From: Gordionus sp. m RMFG-2023
Taxonomy: Eukaryota > Nematomorpha > Gordioida > Chordodea > Parachordodidae
Length of the DNA stretch: 64,000 nucleotides
Direction of reading: 5' to 3'
Assembly: GCF_954871325.1 (NCBI RefSeq)
Contig: NC_088777.1
Coordinates: 4,156,509-4,220,508 of the forward strand
Made by a program: the position numbers and the translations under genes. The notes beneath the pieces were generated by a model that did no database searches, was not told the origin of the DNA, and was given only the letters and a program-made list of their open reading frames with translations. Positions 1-10,729 of this stretch are shown in pieces; positions within the stretch are counted from its first letter, which is position 1, and each line of letters starts with the position of its first letter.

Positions 1-284
1 TTTTAAAAACAAATATAAAATTTTAAATTAATTTTATCTTAAAATATTTAAAAAAATTGTAGTATTTGTTAATAGTCCAATTAACCAATCATATTCATTG
101 ATCAATTACCCACAACACAAATTCAATTTTTAGAAAGTTTAACAAGTATAATTATAATATGAATTTAAATAACTATACATTTCTTTTATAAATTTTATAA
201 ATCTTATATTAAAACTCGTAAAATTTTTAATGAAATAAATTACGGGCAAATATTATAAAAGATCTAAAAAACAATTATCCGTTT
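1..284. other. AT-rich non-coding DNA, nothing recognised
   Basis: No reading frame, RNA gene or repeat is recognised here. It abuts the hAT relic that begins near 285 and may hold its unrecognised 5' part. Confidence 0.4.
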
Positions 285-1690
285 TCAATACTAACGGGTG
301 CATAGAATAAAGGTAATATAAAAACATTTCCCTTATTACTTTGATACTTCAACAAAAGAATGGAATAAATGTTTAATTACTTAAAATTTTTTCGTCTGAC
401 AGTGAAACCCCTAAAGATATATCTAGATGCTTGCTAGAAAATTTAAAATTCGCTGAACTTGATATTGCTAATGTAACGGCCTATTGTGGAGATATCGCAT
501 CTGTAAACTTTGGGAAAAATTAAATTATTTGGACAGAATTGAAAAGCCATAGTAATAATATTATACCAATGGGTTGTATATGCCACATTCTTCACAAATC
601 GTTTCAAAAGGCCATAATTTTTCTCAAATATTAAATGAGTATAGTAATTAAATGCTATAATGAATTTAGCAACTCGACAAAAAGAGTTACAATTTTAAAA
701 GAATTGGTAGAATGGTGCAATTTAGAATGGTCAGAATTACTTCATCATGTTCTAACACGCTGGCTTACAATATCCCAGCGATTAAGCGGGTGCTTAAGTA
801 TTTTCAACCCCTTAAAGATAATTTATATTATTATCAGCAACCCCACCAATTTTGAAAATAGGAGATGATTTTGCAGAGGCATATTTAGGTGTTGTCCTTA
901 ACGTTGACACTTTAGTCAATAACATAAATTTACAATTGCAATCTGAAGATGTATTAGCAATATATATACATGATCTTATCCTAAAACTAAAGAATTCATT
1001 AAATTTAAAAATTCAACAAAATTTTTATGGGAGCATTTCTAAAAATATTTTACAACATAATAATGACGTAGAAAAGGCAATAAATTTCAAAAATGAATTA
1101 AAGATATTTATAAAAAATATTATAGAATATGTAGAAAAACGTTATGATATTATAGATAATATATAAAAATATCTTAGCCCTATGACATTAAAATAATGTC
1201 AGAATTACAATTACAAAAAATTATTAGTGATTATAAAATACCAAACATAGATACAGAAATTCTCTTTGAGGATTTTTATTCCTATTATGAATATCAAAAA
1301 ACAATATGAATACCCAAGAAAAATGAATGGATTTTCTTTCTTATAAAAACTCACCATTGATAGAGAAAATATGCAATTTTATATTTTCTATTCCGCATTC
1401 AAATGCTTCATCAGAGAGAATATTCAGTCTAATGACTACTGCTTCGCGAAAAGAACGTCATCATTGGAAGCTAAACTTATGGTTAAACAAAATATAACTA
1501 TTCATGCAAAGAGTTTTCAGCCTATCTCCACAGTGCCGATGGGAAATCTTTATTGCCTTTTTTAAAATCATCCATAAAAGCAAATTGGGGGTATGAGGGT
1601 CAAAGCCCCCCATTAATTATTGTAAAAGAAAAACTCACGTTTTCAACTGAAGAATATCTGGCAACCCTGCTGCTACCAAGAGGTGTACAA
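285..1690 (+). pseudogene. hAT-type transposase relic, copy 1
   Basis: Decayed DNA-transposon transposase, read in pieces from all three forward frames. About 420-520 encodes a stretch ending ASVNFGKN, the conserved block around a catalytic Asp in the hAT/DUF4371-like group; the usual D-N before ASVNFG is D-I here. About 545-620 encodes GCICHILHKS. 635-868 encodes CYNEFSNSTKR and the TRWL block, and 852-1,166 encodes AEAYLG and LQLQSE. Frame 1 at 1,396-1,460 encodes SNASSERIFSLM, the hAT C-terminal dimerisation signature. Several frameshifts and stops separate these pieces, so no functional protein can be made. Segments match the second relic at 42,905-44,127 in order and spacing, which supports the call. 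No terminal inverted repeats were identified. Family assignment rests on motif recognition, not a database search. Confidence 0.8.
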
Positions 1691-1699
1691 AAAATTATC

Positions 1700-2543
1700 T
1701 TGGCTTAATCAAATGATTTATTATTTTAACATTTAATATAATTTAGAATTTTTCTAATGATATATTTTTTGTTCAATTAGCTAGTTTACAATTTGTATTC
1801 AATTCTCGTTTTTGTGATGTATTAAATAATGATGAGTTATGTAAGGATTAACCAATGTATATATTATTGGAATTTATTCACTGTTAGATAATATTTAACG
1901 ATATTTGTTATGTATTTTACCCTATTTTTCAATTTTTTTATCACTTCAGGGTTTATACAAGTAAAACGTATAATTAAGAATTGTTTTAGAAAATATATTT
2001 ATATATTGTCCATCTAAAAGTCTTTGTAGAAAAATTAGTCACTATTGAAAGTTTATAGTTGTTATTTAAGATTAATTTTTAACAGTTTGCTAGTTTTTAT
2101 GTTTTTTTGAGTAGTTTAGCCTGACACTGTATTAGCTTATTTTAAAAAATATAATCAGAAATTACATATAATATAAAAATAATCAAAAATTTATTATACT
2201 GCTTCTAGTAAAATTATACAGAATTTTAAAAATAAATATGTAGGAGCTATCAATTATTTTTAATATACTTAAAAGTTAAAAAGAGAGATATTAGAAACAA
2301 AAAAATATTATTCATCCTTTCAAAAAAATTTGGAATATTTTAATAAAAAATTATTTAGAATTTTTTTCTGCCCATGAATTACCAAATCAAGTTTTTTATT
2401 TTATTCATAATATGAAATTTTAAGAATGCATATATAATTACACAAAGTTGTGATGGCAATTGGGATGTAAATATAGCAATCAAGAATCAACCTGAATTCA
2501 TCCAAATTATATACTTAATATGCTTTAATTTTTGATATAGTAT
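1700..2543. other. AT-rich non-coding DNA, nothing recognised
   Basis: No coding potential or named repeat is seen between the hAT relic and the LTR of the minus-strand gypsy element. Confidence 0.4.
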
Positions 2544-2820
2544 TGTAAAAGAAATAAAAAATATTTACGTTGTGTTTTGTTTTAAATAAATTTTATTTCT
2601 AATTTAAAAATATAAAATAATAATATTAATATCATCAAATGTACAATATATATACTAAAACATTTCAATCAAAACATTTAAGTTAATACTCAATAAATTA
2701 TTTGAATAAACACAATATGTAACAAAACATTTAAATTAATACTCAATTATAAATTTGAATAAACACAATATGTAACATTAATACTCAATTAGTTATTTTA
2801 TAAAAACAACACTATTAACA
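2544..2820 (-). repeat. 3' LTR of gypsy copy 1
   Basis: In element orientation it starts TGTTAATAG next to the polypurine tract and ends CTTTTACA, giving the usual TG...CA ends over 277 bp. Its first 125 bp are repeated at 5,494-5,618. It has internal repeats: the 12-mer TTAATACTCAAT (plus strand) occurs at 2,683, 2,736 and 2,778, and a longer block reading CACAATATGTAAC occurs twice, so part of the LTR was tandemly duplicated. Confidence 0.8.
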
Positions 2821-2833
2821 TTCCCCTCCTCGA
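2821..2833 (-). promoter_or_regulatory. Polypurine tract of gypsy copy 1
   Basis: On the minus strand the sequence reads CGAGGAGGGGAA immediately before the LTR start TGTTAATAG. This is the expected position and composition of a plus-strand priming site for reverse transcription. Confidence 0.75.
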
Positions 2834-3124
2834 CAAAGCATCAAGTTGCTGCTCAGAGGGCGCATAAGTCTGTTGATGGCGTGAGTCCATACGTTTTTGT
2901 AGGTTTGAAAAGTTGCTGTTCGTTATCATTATTATAAGGATCAAGTTTGAATGGAATAAAGAATTTGGAATAAAATTTTTGGAATAGGGAATGATGTAGA
3001 ATAAAAATTTTGTAATATGGAATGATGAATATATAGAATTCCATAAGAATGATAAATCAACAAAGATTATTATATAATATTCGCGTATTATAAAATTTTG
3101 CGTTTTATATTTTATTTTAAAAAT

Positions 3125-5493
3125 TTATGTTACAAAATCTTTTAAATGAAAAGGTTTTTGTTTGACTCTCAACGGTCTGAAAGGTATCATATTATTTTCA
3201 CTTATTTCTACTCTTCCCTCTTTATAAGACTTCTTAGGGTAACTTTCAAAATATTTAAATCTATTAAAACACTCTCTTTTACGTAACTGGTTCAAATGTC
3301 TCCTCACTAAACCTTTATCCGTATTCACCTGGAACATGGTGTCACTCTCTTTGTGAGTGACGTTGCCTTTGCACCATGTGTCATCGCTCAGTTTCTTGAA
3401 CCAAACGAAGTCTCCTATATTAAAGGTTCGATTTCTAGGTAGCGATATGTTAACTTTGTCAATTTTATCCTCCAATGGTTTCAATAAGTCCCACTTTATT
3501 CTAATATTGCTGTTAAACACTCTTTTGGATGGTGTGACACCTGTAGTATCATTCGGTGTATTTCTGTAGTTAAACAAGAATCTGTCCAGTGCAGTTTCTA
3601 AGTCAATCTTTATGTTTCTTTTCATATGAGCTTTAAATGTTCTCACCATACGTTCAGCTTGTCCATTAGATTGCTGATGGTAGGCGGATGTTAGTACATG
3701 TTTTATTCCATAGTTACTACAAAATATCTCAAAGTCTTTGCTCGTAAAGTTGGTGCCGTTATCTGTAACAATGGTTTCAGGTATGCCAAATAGTGAAATA
3801 GTTCTAAAAAATTTTTTCAACGTGAATTCAGTCGTGATGTTTTTTACAGGAACTATGATTGGGAATTTACTATAGGCATCGACGATTATTAACCAATTTT
3901 TTGTAAAAAATGGACCCGCATAATCTACGTGAATCCTTTCAAAAGGTTTCGTTGCCAATACCCATGGATTTTGTATTTTCTTTGGATTGTCGTGAAAAAT
4001 ATTACAATCATCGCAACTTCTAACTTCCAAATCAATGTCGTTGACCATACCAGACCACCACATGCGGTCTTTGGCTAAGGATTTAATTTTACTTGCTCCC
4101 ATATGACCTTCATGTAGTGCCTTTAATATGTTTTTTCTCAGACTTGTTGGAATTATTATTTTGTTGCTTTTGTACAGACAATTTATAATACTAAGTTCAT
4201 ATTCAATATTTTAAGTTTTGTTTTTAATAGGCACATTATTTCTAATATCATTAATAACTTCAGATAATTCAAAATCTTTGGATGTTTCATCACGTATTCG
4301 GTCAAAACTAAGAGGTATATCGCCAAAGTCATTTATAATTGCGATATCATCAATAACGTCATCATCAATTACCTGTGGTAGTCTTGAAAGGCAATCAGGA
4401 ACAACATTGTATTTACCAGCTTTATATCTGATGTTAAAGTCGTAACCCCCCAAAATTATACTCCACTTCTGTAACCTCAATGACATGGTGCTATTATCTT
4501 TGAGCCCTTTGGTGAAAATATGGATTAGCGGCTTGTGGTCCGTTACAATAGTGAACTTAGTCCCTATCAAGTATTCTTGAAATCTCTTGATAGCTAACAT
4601 AATGGCCAGAGCTTCACGCTCAATGTTGGTGTAATTTATCTCGGACTTTGCTAACGTTCTCGAGGCAAAAGCTATTGGCTTTACTTTGCCATCTTTTTCG
4701 GTGTGAAACAAAACAGCTCCTAAACCTCTTTTAGATGCATCAGTCGCAATTCCATTAGGTAATTCAGGATTAAAGTACGTCAAAGCTGGAGGAAGGCTAA
4801 TCAACGTCTTCAGATCAACAAAACTTTTGGAGTGTTCTAAATTCCACTCCCATTTTTCCTTATTGACAATCTTGTACAAGGGATCAACTATTTCAGCAAA
4901 GTTGTTCTAAAATTTTCTGTAGTAGCCCGCCATACCCAGAAACGTTGACAATTCCGCAGCTGATTTAGGTTCCGACATTCTAACGATCGCCTCGATCTTG
5001 TCGTGGTTAGCGTGGATCCTATTGGCGTCGATGTTGTGTCCTAAGAACCTCAGACTTTTTTTTAAGAATAAGCTTTTTGAAAAATTAGGTACTAAGCCAT
5101 AAGATAATATTCTTTCAAAAACTCTTTTTATGTTGTTAAAATGAGCTTCGTCACTACTTCCCGTTATCAATAGGTCATCAATATAAAAAATGACATCTTT
5201 CATGTCACCGAAAATTTGATCCATAATCTGTTGGAAAACTGCAGAAGAAGTCTTTAACCCAAAAGGAAGTCTAGTAAACCGGTAGTATCCCCTGTGTGTG
5301 GATATGGTTAGTATATTTCTGCAGTTTATGTCGATAGGGATTTGTAAGAACGCGTCTTTGAAATCAATCTTGCTGAATTTCTTCCCTTCCTTGAGCTTAG
5401 CTATAAGATCGTTTATTCTTGGAAGTGGGTATCTGAAGTCTTCAAGAGCAGGATTAACAGTGTCTTTGAAATGGGCGCAAACCCTAACGCTCC
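3125..5493 (-). pseudogene. pol: Gypsy pol relic: RT (partial)-RNase H-integrase
   Basis: One continuous minus-strand frame with two in-frame stops, TAG at 4,907-4,909 and TAA at 4,211-4,213. It begins inside RT (motif CAHFKDTVNP). The RT active site YIDD is at 5,174-5,185, and TDASK of RNase H lies in the 4,879-4,211 segment. Integrase follows with an HEGH...CDDC zinc-binding module and a DDE triad. In the 325-codon segment starting at 4,102 these are D60, D114 and E150, the same 54/36 spacing as in the intact relative. A GPY/F-like C-terminal module (GDFVWFKK... RRHLNQLR) follows and there is no chromodomain. The N-terminal RT, protease and gag are missing because of a deletion that joins RT to LTR at 5,493/5,494. 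Apart from the two nonsense codons the frame is intact, so decay is moderate. Confidence 0.92.
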
Positions 5494-5618
5494 AATTATT
5501 TGAATAAACACAATATGTAACAAAACATTTAAATTAATACTCAATTACAAATTTGAATAAACACAATATGTAACATTAATACTCAATTAGTTATTTTATA
5601 AAAACAACACTATTAACA
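5494..5618 (-). repeat. Truncated 5' LTR of gypsy copy 1
   Basis: Matches 2,695-2,820 almost base for base, covering the first 125 bp of the LTR in element orientation. It ends abruptly where pol begins, so the remaining about 150 bp of LTR and everything up to mid-RT were lost together. Confidence 0.85.
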
Positions 5619-6845
5619 TATTGGAAACCATATCTTTGATTAATTCAAGTATATTCATATTTATGTCCATTTATCTCAGCTTTTCTTAACAAAATTAAAT
5701 AATACTTATGATTTATATTAATTTTATCCAATAATGTTAAAGTATCTAAACACAAAAATGTTGTTATCTATATCTTATCTAAACCTTATGAGATGTATCT
5801 CTACTTTATATGGAGACCTATTAAGTCTATTTATATAGATATCTTTCAAAAGTATATCTATATATATAAATATACATTTTTGATTCTATCTATATCTATT
5901 TATGTATACATTTTAATTCAATTTTATTTTACACTTATTATTATATAAAAAATGAAGAAAATATTTCAAATTATATTTATAATAATCTTCATATATTATA
6001 AACTTTTATATAAGTAATAATGTTGATAAAAGAAATGGAAATAACAATAAATACATTATCAGCAAATTTCAAACTTGATTGGAATTGACTATAAAATCAG
6101 AAAATTTGAAGAAGAAAATATTTGAAATTGACACCGCGTTAAATTTTAAAAGTTTCAAAATGTTACATATAAATAAAAAATCTAATGTTTAAATATTATA
6201 TTTGTTTCAAAAAACCCTCCCCCCCCCTACCCTCCCCCATTCTTCTAAATGGAAATGGATAATATTTTAACACACATCAAACTTCTAATGATTATTTTAA
6301 AAATTAGTCTCACGATTTTATTGATATAAAGATTAACTTAATATAATATGTATTATTTTATAATACTACCTTACAATAAATCACATGAAAGACTTTACCG
6401 TCTGTCTAAGAATATTTTTAAATCAGGATACCACAGTGATTAAATAGAGGAATCTTTTATTAATAATAGCTAAAAATGATATTTAATAATAATTTTTTGC
6501 AAATAGTATTTAGATAAAATATTATATCAAACAAAATAAAAATTAATTGGCTCAAATTAAGTTATAAATTTTAATTTTAGAATTATTTGCAGATTTCTCT
6601 ATTGTATCTAAAATGTACCTTGTCCATATGCTTATATCTAGATACATTTTAATCTATATTTCTATATTGGTAACTGTATACATTTGATAAACATCTTTTA
6701 ACAACAAGAATATGATCTAATTGTTCTGACATACCTCTAATTAAAAAGAATAATTGATAATATTAGTTATTTAACTAAAATGATTTTTAAAAAATCTTCA
6801 ACTATTGGTAAAATGAAAATATTTTACTTTGAAAGATACCAGTTT
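5619..6845. other. Non-coding spacer with a C-rich block
   Basis: No gene recognised. About 5,760-5,900 is rich in TATCTA-type simple sequence. A striking C-run lies at 6,215-6,238, described separately. Confidence 0.4.
6215..6238 (-). other. G-run cluster (possible G-quadruplex)
   Basis: The plus strand has C-runs of 3, 9, 3 and 5 separated by 1-2 bases. The minus strand therefore has four G-runs with very short loops, which fits the G-quadruplex pattern. It stands out sharply in DNA of about 80% A+T. It could also be a leftover polypurine tract of an element that is no longer recognisable. Confidence 0.5.
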
Positions 6846-6850
6846 AAAAG

Positions 6851-7078
6851 TGTTAGATATTCAAATTTGTACTGTTATTTCATTTTTGCTTTTTGACTTA
6901 CTATTCAATTTTATATAATTTATTTTTATAACTTTACCTATAATTTTGTTTTTCGTTGTGATTATATGTATTCTAATTTATATTTTTAGATAAAATATAC
7001 ATATTGTGTGGATGAACATTTAAAAGCAGATAAAAAAATAAAAGATTATAAAAATTCTCGTTTTCGTAATTCTTTACA
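6851..7078 (+). repeat. 5' LTR of gypsy copy 2
   Basis: Starts TGTTAGATATTC directly after AAAAG and ends TTCTTTACA, giving TG...CA ends over 228 bp. Most of it recurs at 9,499-9,700 with small indels (for example in the middle AT-rich part), so the two LTRs have diverged since insertion. A PBS-like TGTTGCCTC follows at 7,079, compared with TGGTGCCTC in the intact relative. Confidence 0.85.
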
Positions 7079-7241
7079 TGTTGCCTCGGGTGAGGATGGC
7101 AAAAAAGACTTGCCACCATACAAAATTTTTTAAAAGTTTTTTTTCTCCCAGAAATAATAATAATAAAAAATAAAACTAAACAAATAAATTCTATGAAAGA
7201 AGGAAAAATAAGGTAAAAGTCATTTTAAATTTATTCTTATG

Positions 7242-7478
7242 ATGTGTTCATTTAAACTTATTAATATTCCTCGGGAGATATCTATTTATGATTTACTTTT
7301 TGAGTTGACCTATAATACCTATGTACATTATTAAAGATCACCTGGCAATGATGATGTCATTTTTGAATTCGCGAGTCTTAAAGAAATGATTAATTATTTT
7401 GAACAACTTAATGGCAAATTTTATGTTTATAACGACTCGGAGTTTATTTTAATTCGGTGTATTTTTGTAAAAATATAG
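7242..7478 (+). pseudogene. Small RRM-like ORF ahead of gag, copy 2 (one nonsense codon)
   Basis: A 78-codon reading frame, ATG to TAG, exactly the same length as the ORF at 29,809-30,045 and without any indel relative to it. By hand alignment about 47 of 78 residues are identical and most others are conservative. It has an RNP2-like strand (FKLINIP), an RNP1-like strand (DVIFEF) and a second helix ending LNGK. One in-frame TAA near codon 31 breaks it. The rest of this element carries several frameshifts, so absence of indels here may be chance or may reflect constraint before the element died. Function unknown; see the intact copy. Confidence 0.75.
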
Positions 7479-7511
7479 TGTCATTATGATTATAAAAATC
7501 ATTAATAAAAT

Positions 7512-8039
7512 ATGGACAATAAACCAGAACTAATGTACAAAATTTTAAAATTGGTTGAATCACTCACTGAGATTTACTTAGACAGAATTTTAAATTATTT
7601 TTTGACCAGCACATTACCGGACTCTATTAAAATAAATACTTTACTTAATAATTTCTGATGATGTATTTGATAATATTAAATCTATTTGCTCTGACACCAA
7701 TATATTAGATCTTAAGATAGTGACTAAGAAGTTTATTTACCTTTTACCTGTACAAGATAAAAATAATTTAATAAATAAATTCAACTTATTACAGCAGAAC
7801 CGAGTAAAAATTTCAGGCAATGGTACATAAGAGTATCAAAACTGCATAAAAAATGTAACTTTTCAGACGATAATAGATTAAAAGAAAAATTACGTACCTC
7901 CACCATTAATGATAAAATAAAATATAAATTTTGCAAAAATATTAATTTAATCTTAAATGAAATGGTTGAGCTAGGAATTAGATTAGATAGTATTAATGAT
8001 AAATTAGATATTGATAATAAATATAAATTATATGAATAA
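7512..8039 (+). pseudogene. gag: Gypsy gag relic (copy 2)
   Basis: Colinear with the 171-codon gag at 30,121-30,636. Shared blocks include LTEIYLDRILNYF, DSIKINTLLNN, NKFNLLQQN, WYIRVSKLHKKC and RLKEKLRTST. There is a 1-nt deletion near 7,660 and another frameshift near 7,800. It ends with TAA TGA TAA at 8,037-8,045. The following Asn-rich frame is +1 relative to gag here, unlike the intact element where both are in one frame. No zinc knuckle is visible. Confidence 0.88.
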
Positions 8040-9500
8040 TGATAAAAAGTCTGATAAAGATAAAAACTTTAACAATAGAAATAGAAATGACAATAATAAT
8101 TATTTTAGACCTGATAATAATTTTAGAAATAATTATAATAGAGATAGGAATTAATAGTTTTAGATACTATGATGGGAATTACCATAATAATAATTCGAGA
8201 TACCATGATAATTATAATAACTATAACTACAACAACTATTGCTACAACAATAATAATCAATCTAATTATGGTAGATTTAATACATAACACGATAATAATC
8301 AAAGAAAACAGATCCAATATGGTGATGGAAATCGTAACAATTATCAATCTTATAACAACAATTTAAATAATTATAGAGGTAGCGACAATTATCAGAGAAA
8401 GCAAATACAATATAATATAAATTCAAATAATTATAGAGATAGTGACAATAATAATAAAACAAATACAATATAATAACAACGATTACAACATGAATATTGA
8501 AGAAATTATTGAAAAGAAAGTCGATTCTACGATGAACAAATATGGTAACGATTTCAATGTTAACAACTTATCGGGGGACATGCTTAATGATAAAGATAAT
8601 GCATTTATGACTACTATAAAAGTGAACGACATTGTTACGAGTATGCAAGTCGATACAGGCTCTAAGCATACTATTATACCTAATGGTCTGGCTAGAAAAC
8701 TTGGTATTAGATATTTTAAGAAATCCGAGTTACAGCTTACCGCTTATGACGGAAATTTAATCAAGATCATCGGCATTACTCAAGTTGTGACTTAAAAGGT
8801 ATCTCAAAATATTTACAAGCAGTAATCGTTGAAATCAAGAAAAAATGCCTTGTATATGGATCAACGCCTTCAAAAATATTTTATATAAATTTATAGCAAA
8901 TGTTGACATAATTATGAAAATGAAATAAATAAATTGATTAAAGAATGTGGATCCAAATTGACTAATAGGCCAATCAACAAAGAAAGTGTCAAGTTACACT
9001 TAAAAATAGATGCCCAACCCAAAATTATACCGCCGAGACTTGTTCCCTATTCAAAAATTGATCTTGTGATTAATGAACTAAAAAAATTAATACATGATAA
9101 AATTATTGAGACGGTGAAGGATGTCCGATGGGCAAGTCCTGTTACCGCCGTCTACAAAGATGATGGAAGCATTAGGCTTTGTGCTGAGGACACTGTAAAT
9201 CCAGCTCTAGAAGATTTCAGATACCCTCTACCTCGAATAAATGATATAATTGCTAAACTTTCAGCAGGAAAGAAATTTACGAAGATTGACTTTAAAAATG
9301 CTTTCTTATAGGTCCCGATTGATAAAAGTTGCAGATATATTTTAACTATATCTACGCATAAGGGATATTTTACTAGACTTCCTTTTGGGCTAAGGACCTC
9401 ATCTGCAAACTTCCAACAGATCATGGACCAAATCTTCGGTGACATGGATGACGTCATATTTTATATTGATGATTTACTTATAACTGGGAAAAACGATGAA
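8040..9500 (+). pseudogene. pol: Gypsy pol relic: Asn-rich region, protease, partial RT (copy 2)
   Basis: Starts with NNDKKSDKDKNF and an Asn/Tyr/Arg-rich tract with two RKQIQYN-type repeats. Then comes MNIEEIIEKK and a retropepsin with VDTGSKHTIIP (within 8,442-8,795). RT follows with WASPVTAVYKDDGS and YIDDLLITGKNDE ending at 9,500. Damage includes a frameshift at about 8,795, an in-frame 6-nt deletion after LCA, a CAG-to-TAG change at about 9,310 and another 6-nt deletion near 9,370. The reading stops at the deletion junction with the 3' LTR; RNase H and integrase are absent. Confidence 0.9.
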
Positions 9501-9700
9501 TTTGTACTGTTATTTCATTTTTGCTTTTTGACTTACTATTCAATTTTATATAATTTATTTTTATACCTATTATTACTTTTGTTTTTCGTTGTGATTATGT
9601 ATTCTAATTTATATTTTTAGATAATATATATATATTGTGTGGGTGAAAAAGCAGATAAAAAAATAAATTATAAAAATTCTCGTTTTCGTAATTCTTTACA
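9499..9700 (+). repeat. 5'-truncated 3' LTR of gypsy copy 2
   Basis: Repeats the 5' LTR from AATTTGTACTG to the terminal TTTACA and is followed by the AAAAG target duplication. The junction with RT shares only two or three bases with both partners, which points to microhomology-mediated deletion or template switching. Confidence 0.85.
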
Positions 9701-9705
9701 AAAAG

Positions 9706-10729
9706 GATTCTTTTTTATTCATTAAATATGGCTAACTAACATATAAATAGATTAATGTGCATCATGCTCATTATTCCCAAAACCGTAGATTGCCGATCAT
9801 TGATGATTAATTTTAAAATGTTTACCCCTAATTTAATTCTTAAAATTTTTGGTCGTAATTTAGATATTTAAATAAATGTCACGTTTTAAATATCGAAGTT
9901 TACATAATTTTCACTTTTCCATTTATTTGTTTAAAAAATGTGTTTATACAAAAAAAAATATAAATTTTTAGGCTTGTTATTATTTTATATTCAAAATTTA
10001 CTATTCATTTCCCTTAATTATCTCTAAATTTTTTGTCAAATTTTGGGAAAATTAAATATTTTAAACATGCGGATAAATAGTAATTTGAGCATAGAGTACA
10101 AATACAGAAATATGATCTATTATCCGGTGAATATTTGCCAATCTTATAAATATATGGCGATTTATCTTTATTTATTTTTTATATTATCCATTTTATCTTC
10201 AGCCAAAATTTAAAAAAATTTTTCCTAGTAATAATGTCGGGTTGAACATTATCTCTATTTTGCTCTTTTATATAATTTTTTTGCTTCATTAAAATATCAT
10301 AATATCTTTATTATTTTTTGTTATTTACTTCCCTATACATTGACTAAAATATAAGATGAACTTATTTAGCCATTATCATTTTGAATAGGTGAATTTACAT
10401 AATTTTGAGATATATATTTAGATTATATATTACTTAAACCATAATAATATTATCTTCCTATGATATGTACATCAAAATATGTTTTTCCTGATGAACGGAA
10501 ATATTTACAGAAATAAAACTTTATTTATAACATGACTCAAACACAATTTAACAATTATTTAGATTACTTTATATTATATTAAAAATGGAAATAATATCTG
10601 CTGTCTAGATTTTTTGTAGCAAATCTTTTGGAATATCTATCTTGACAAAATTTTGTCTAACCATGAACTTTCAAAAGATCACTTTACATAGTTTAAACAA
10701 TTGTTTAAATCTAATAAGACATATATTGT
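9706..10729. other. AT-rich non-coding DNA, nothing recognised
   Basis: No gene, RNA or recognised repeat found. Confidence 0.4.

Larger units (their letters stand above)
2544..5618 (-). mobile_element. Ty3/gypsy LTR retrotransposon, internally deleted (copy 1)
   Basis: Minus-strand element whose order in its own direction is: partial 5' LTR (5,618-5,494), pol from mid-RT to the end of integrase (5,493-3,125), short non-coding tail, polypurine tract, complete 3' LTR (2,820-2,544). The 3' part of the 5' LTR, the PBS, gag, protease and the N-terminal part of RT are gone; the LTR is fused directly to RT. Its pol is a close relative of the intact element at 29,378-34,907 but its LTR sequence is different, so it is a separate subfamily. 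The 5-mer TATTG is found at 2,541-2,545 and at 5,619-5,623, but on the left it overlaps the terminal TG of the LTR, so the target duplication is uncertain. Confidence 0.9.
6851..9700 (+). mobile_element. Ty3/gypsy LTR retrotransposon, internally deleted (copy 2)
   Basis: Flanked by the 5-bp direct repeat AAAAG (6,846-6,850 and 9,701-9,705), the target duplication left by integrase. Order: 5' LTR 6,851-7,078, PBS-like region, small RRM-like ORF (7,242-7,478), gag (7,512-8,039), Asn-rich region, protease, RT up to just after YIDD, then a jump into the 3' LTR at 9,499. RNase H, integrase, the polypurine tract and the first about 20 bp of the 3' LTR are missing. Its genes are colinear with the intact element at 29,378-34,907, but many stops and frameshifts show it is older. 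Confidence 0.92.

Noticed and set aside
2541-5623. TATTG as the target duplication of gypsy copy 1
   Set aside because: On the left side the TG of TATTG is also the expected first two bases of the LTR, so the 5-bp repeat cannot be separated from the element end with confidence.
8039-8468. Several overlapping short ORFs on both strands
   Set aside because: Same low-complexity shadow effect over the Asn-rich region of gypsy copy 2.
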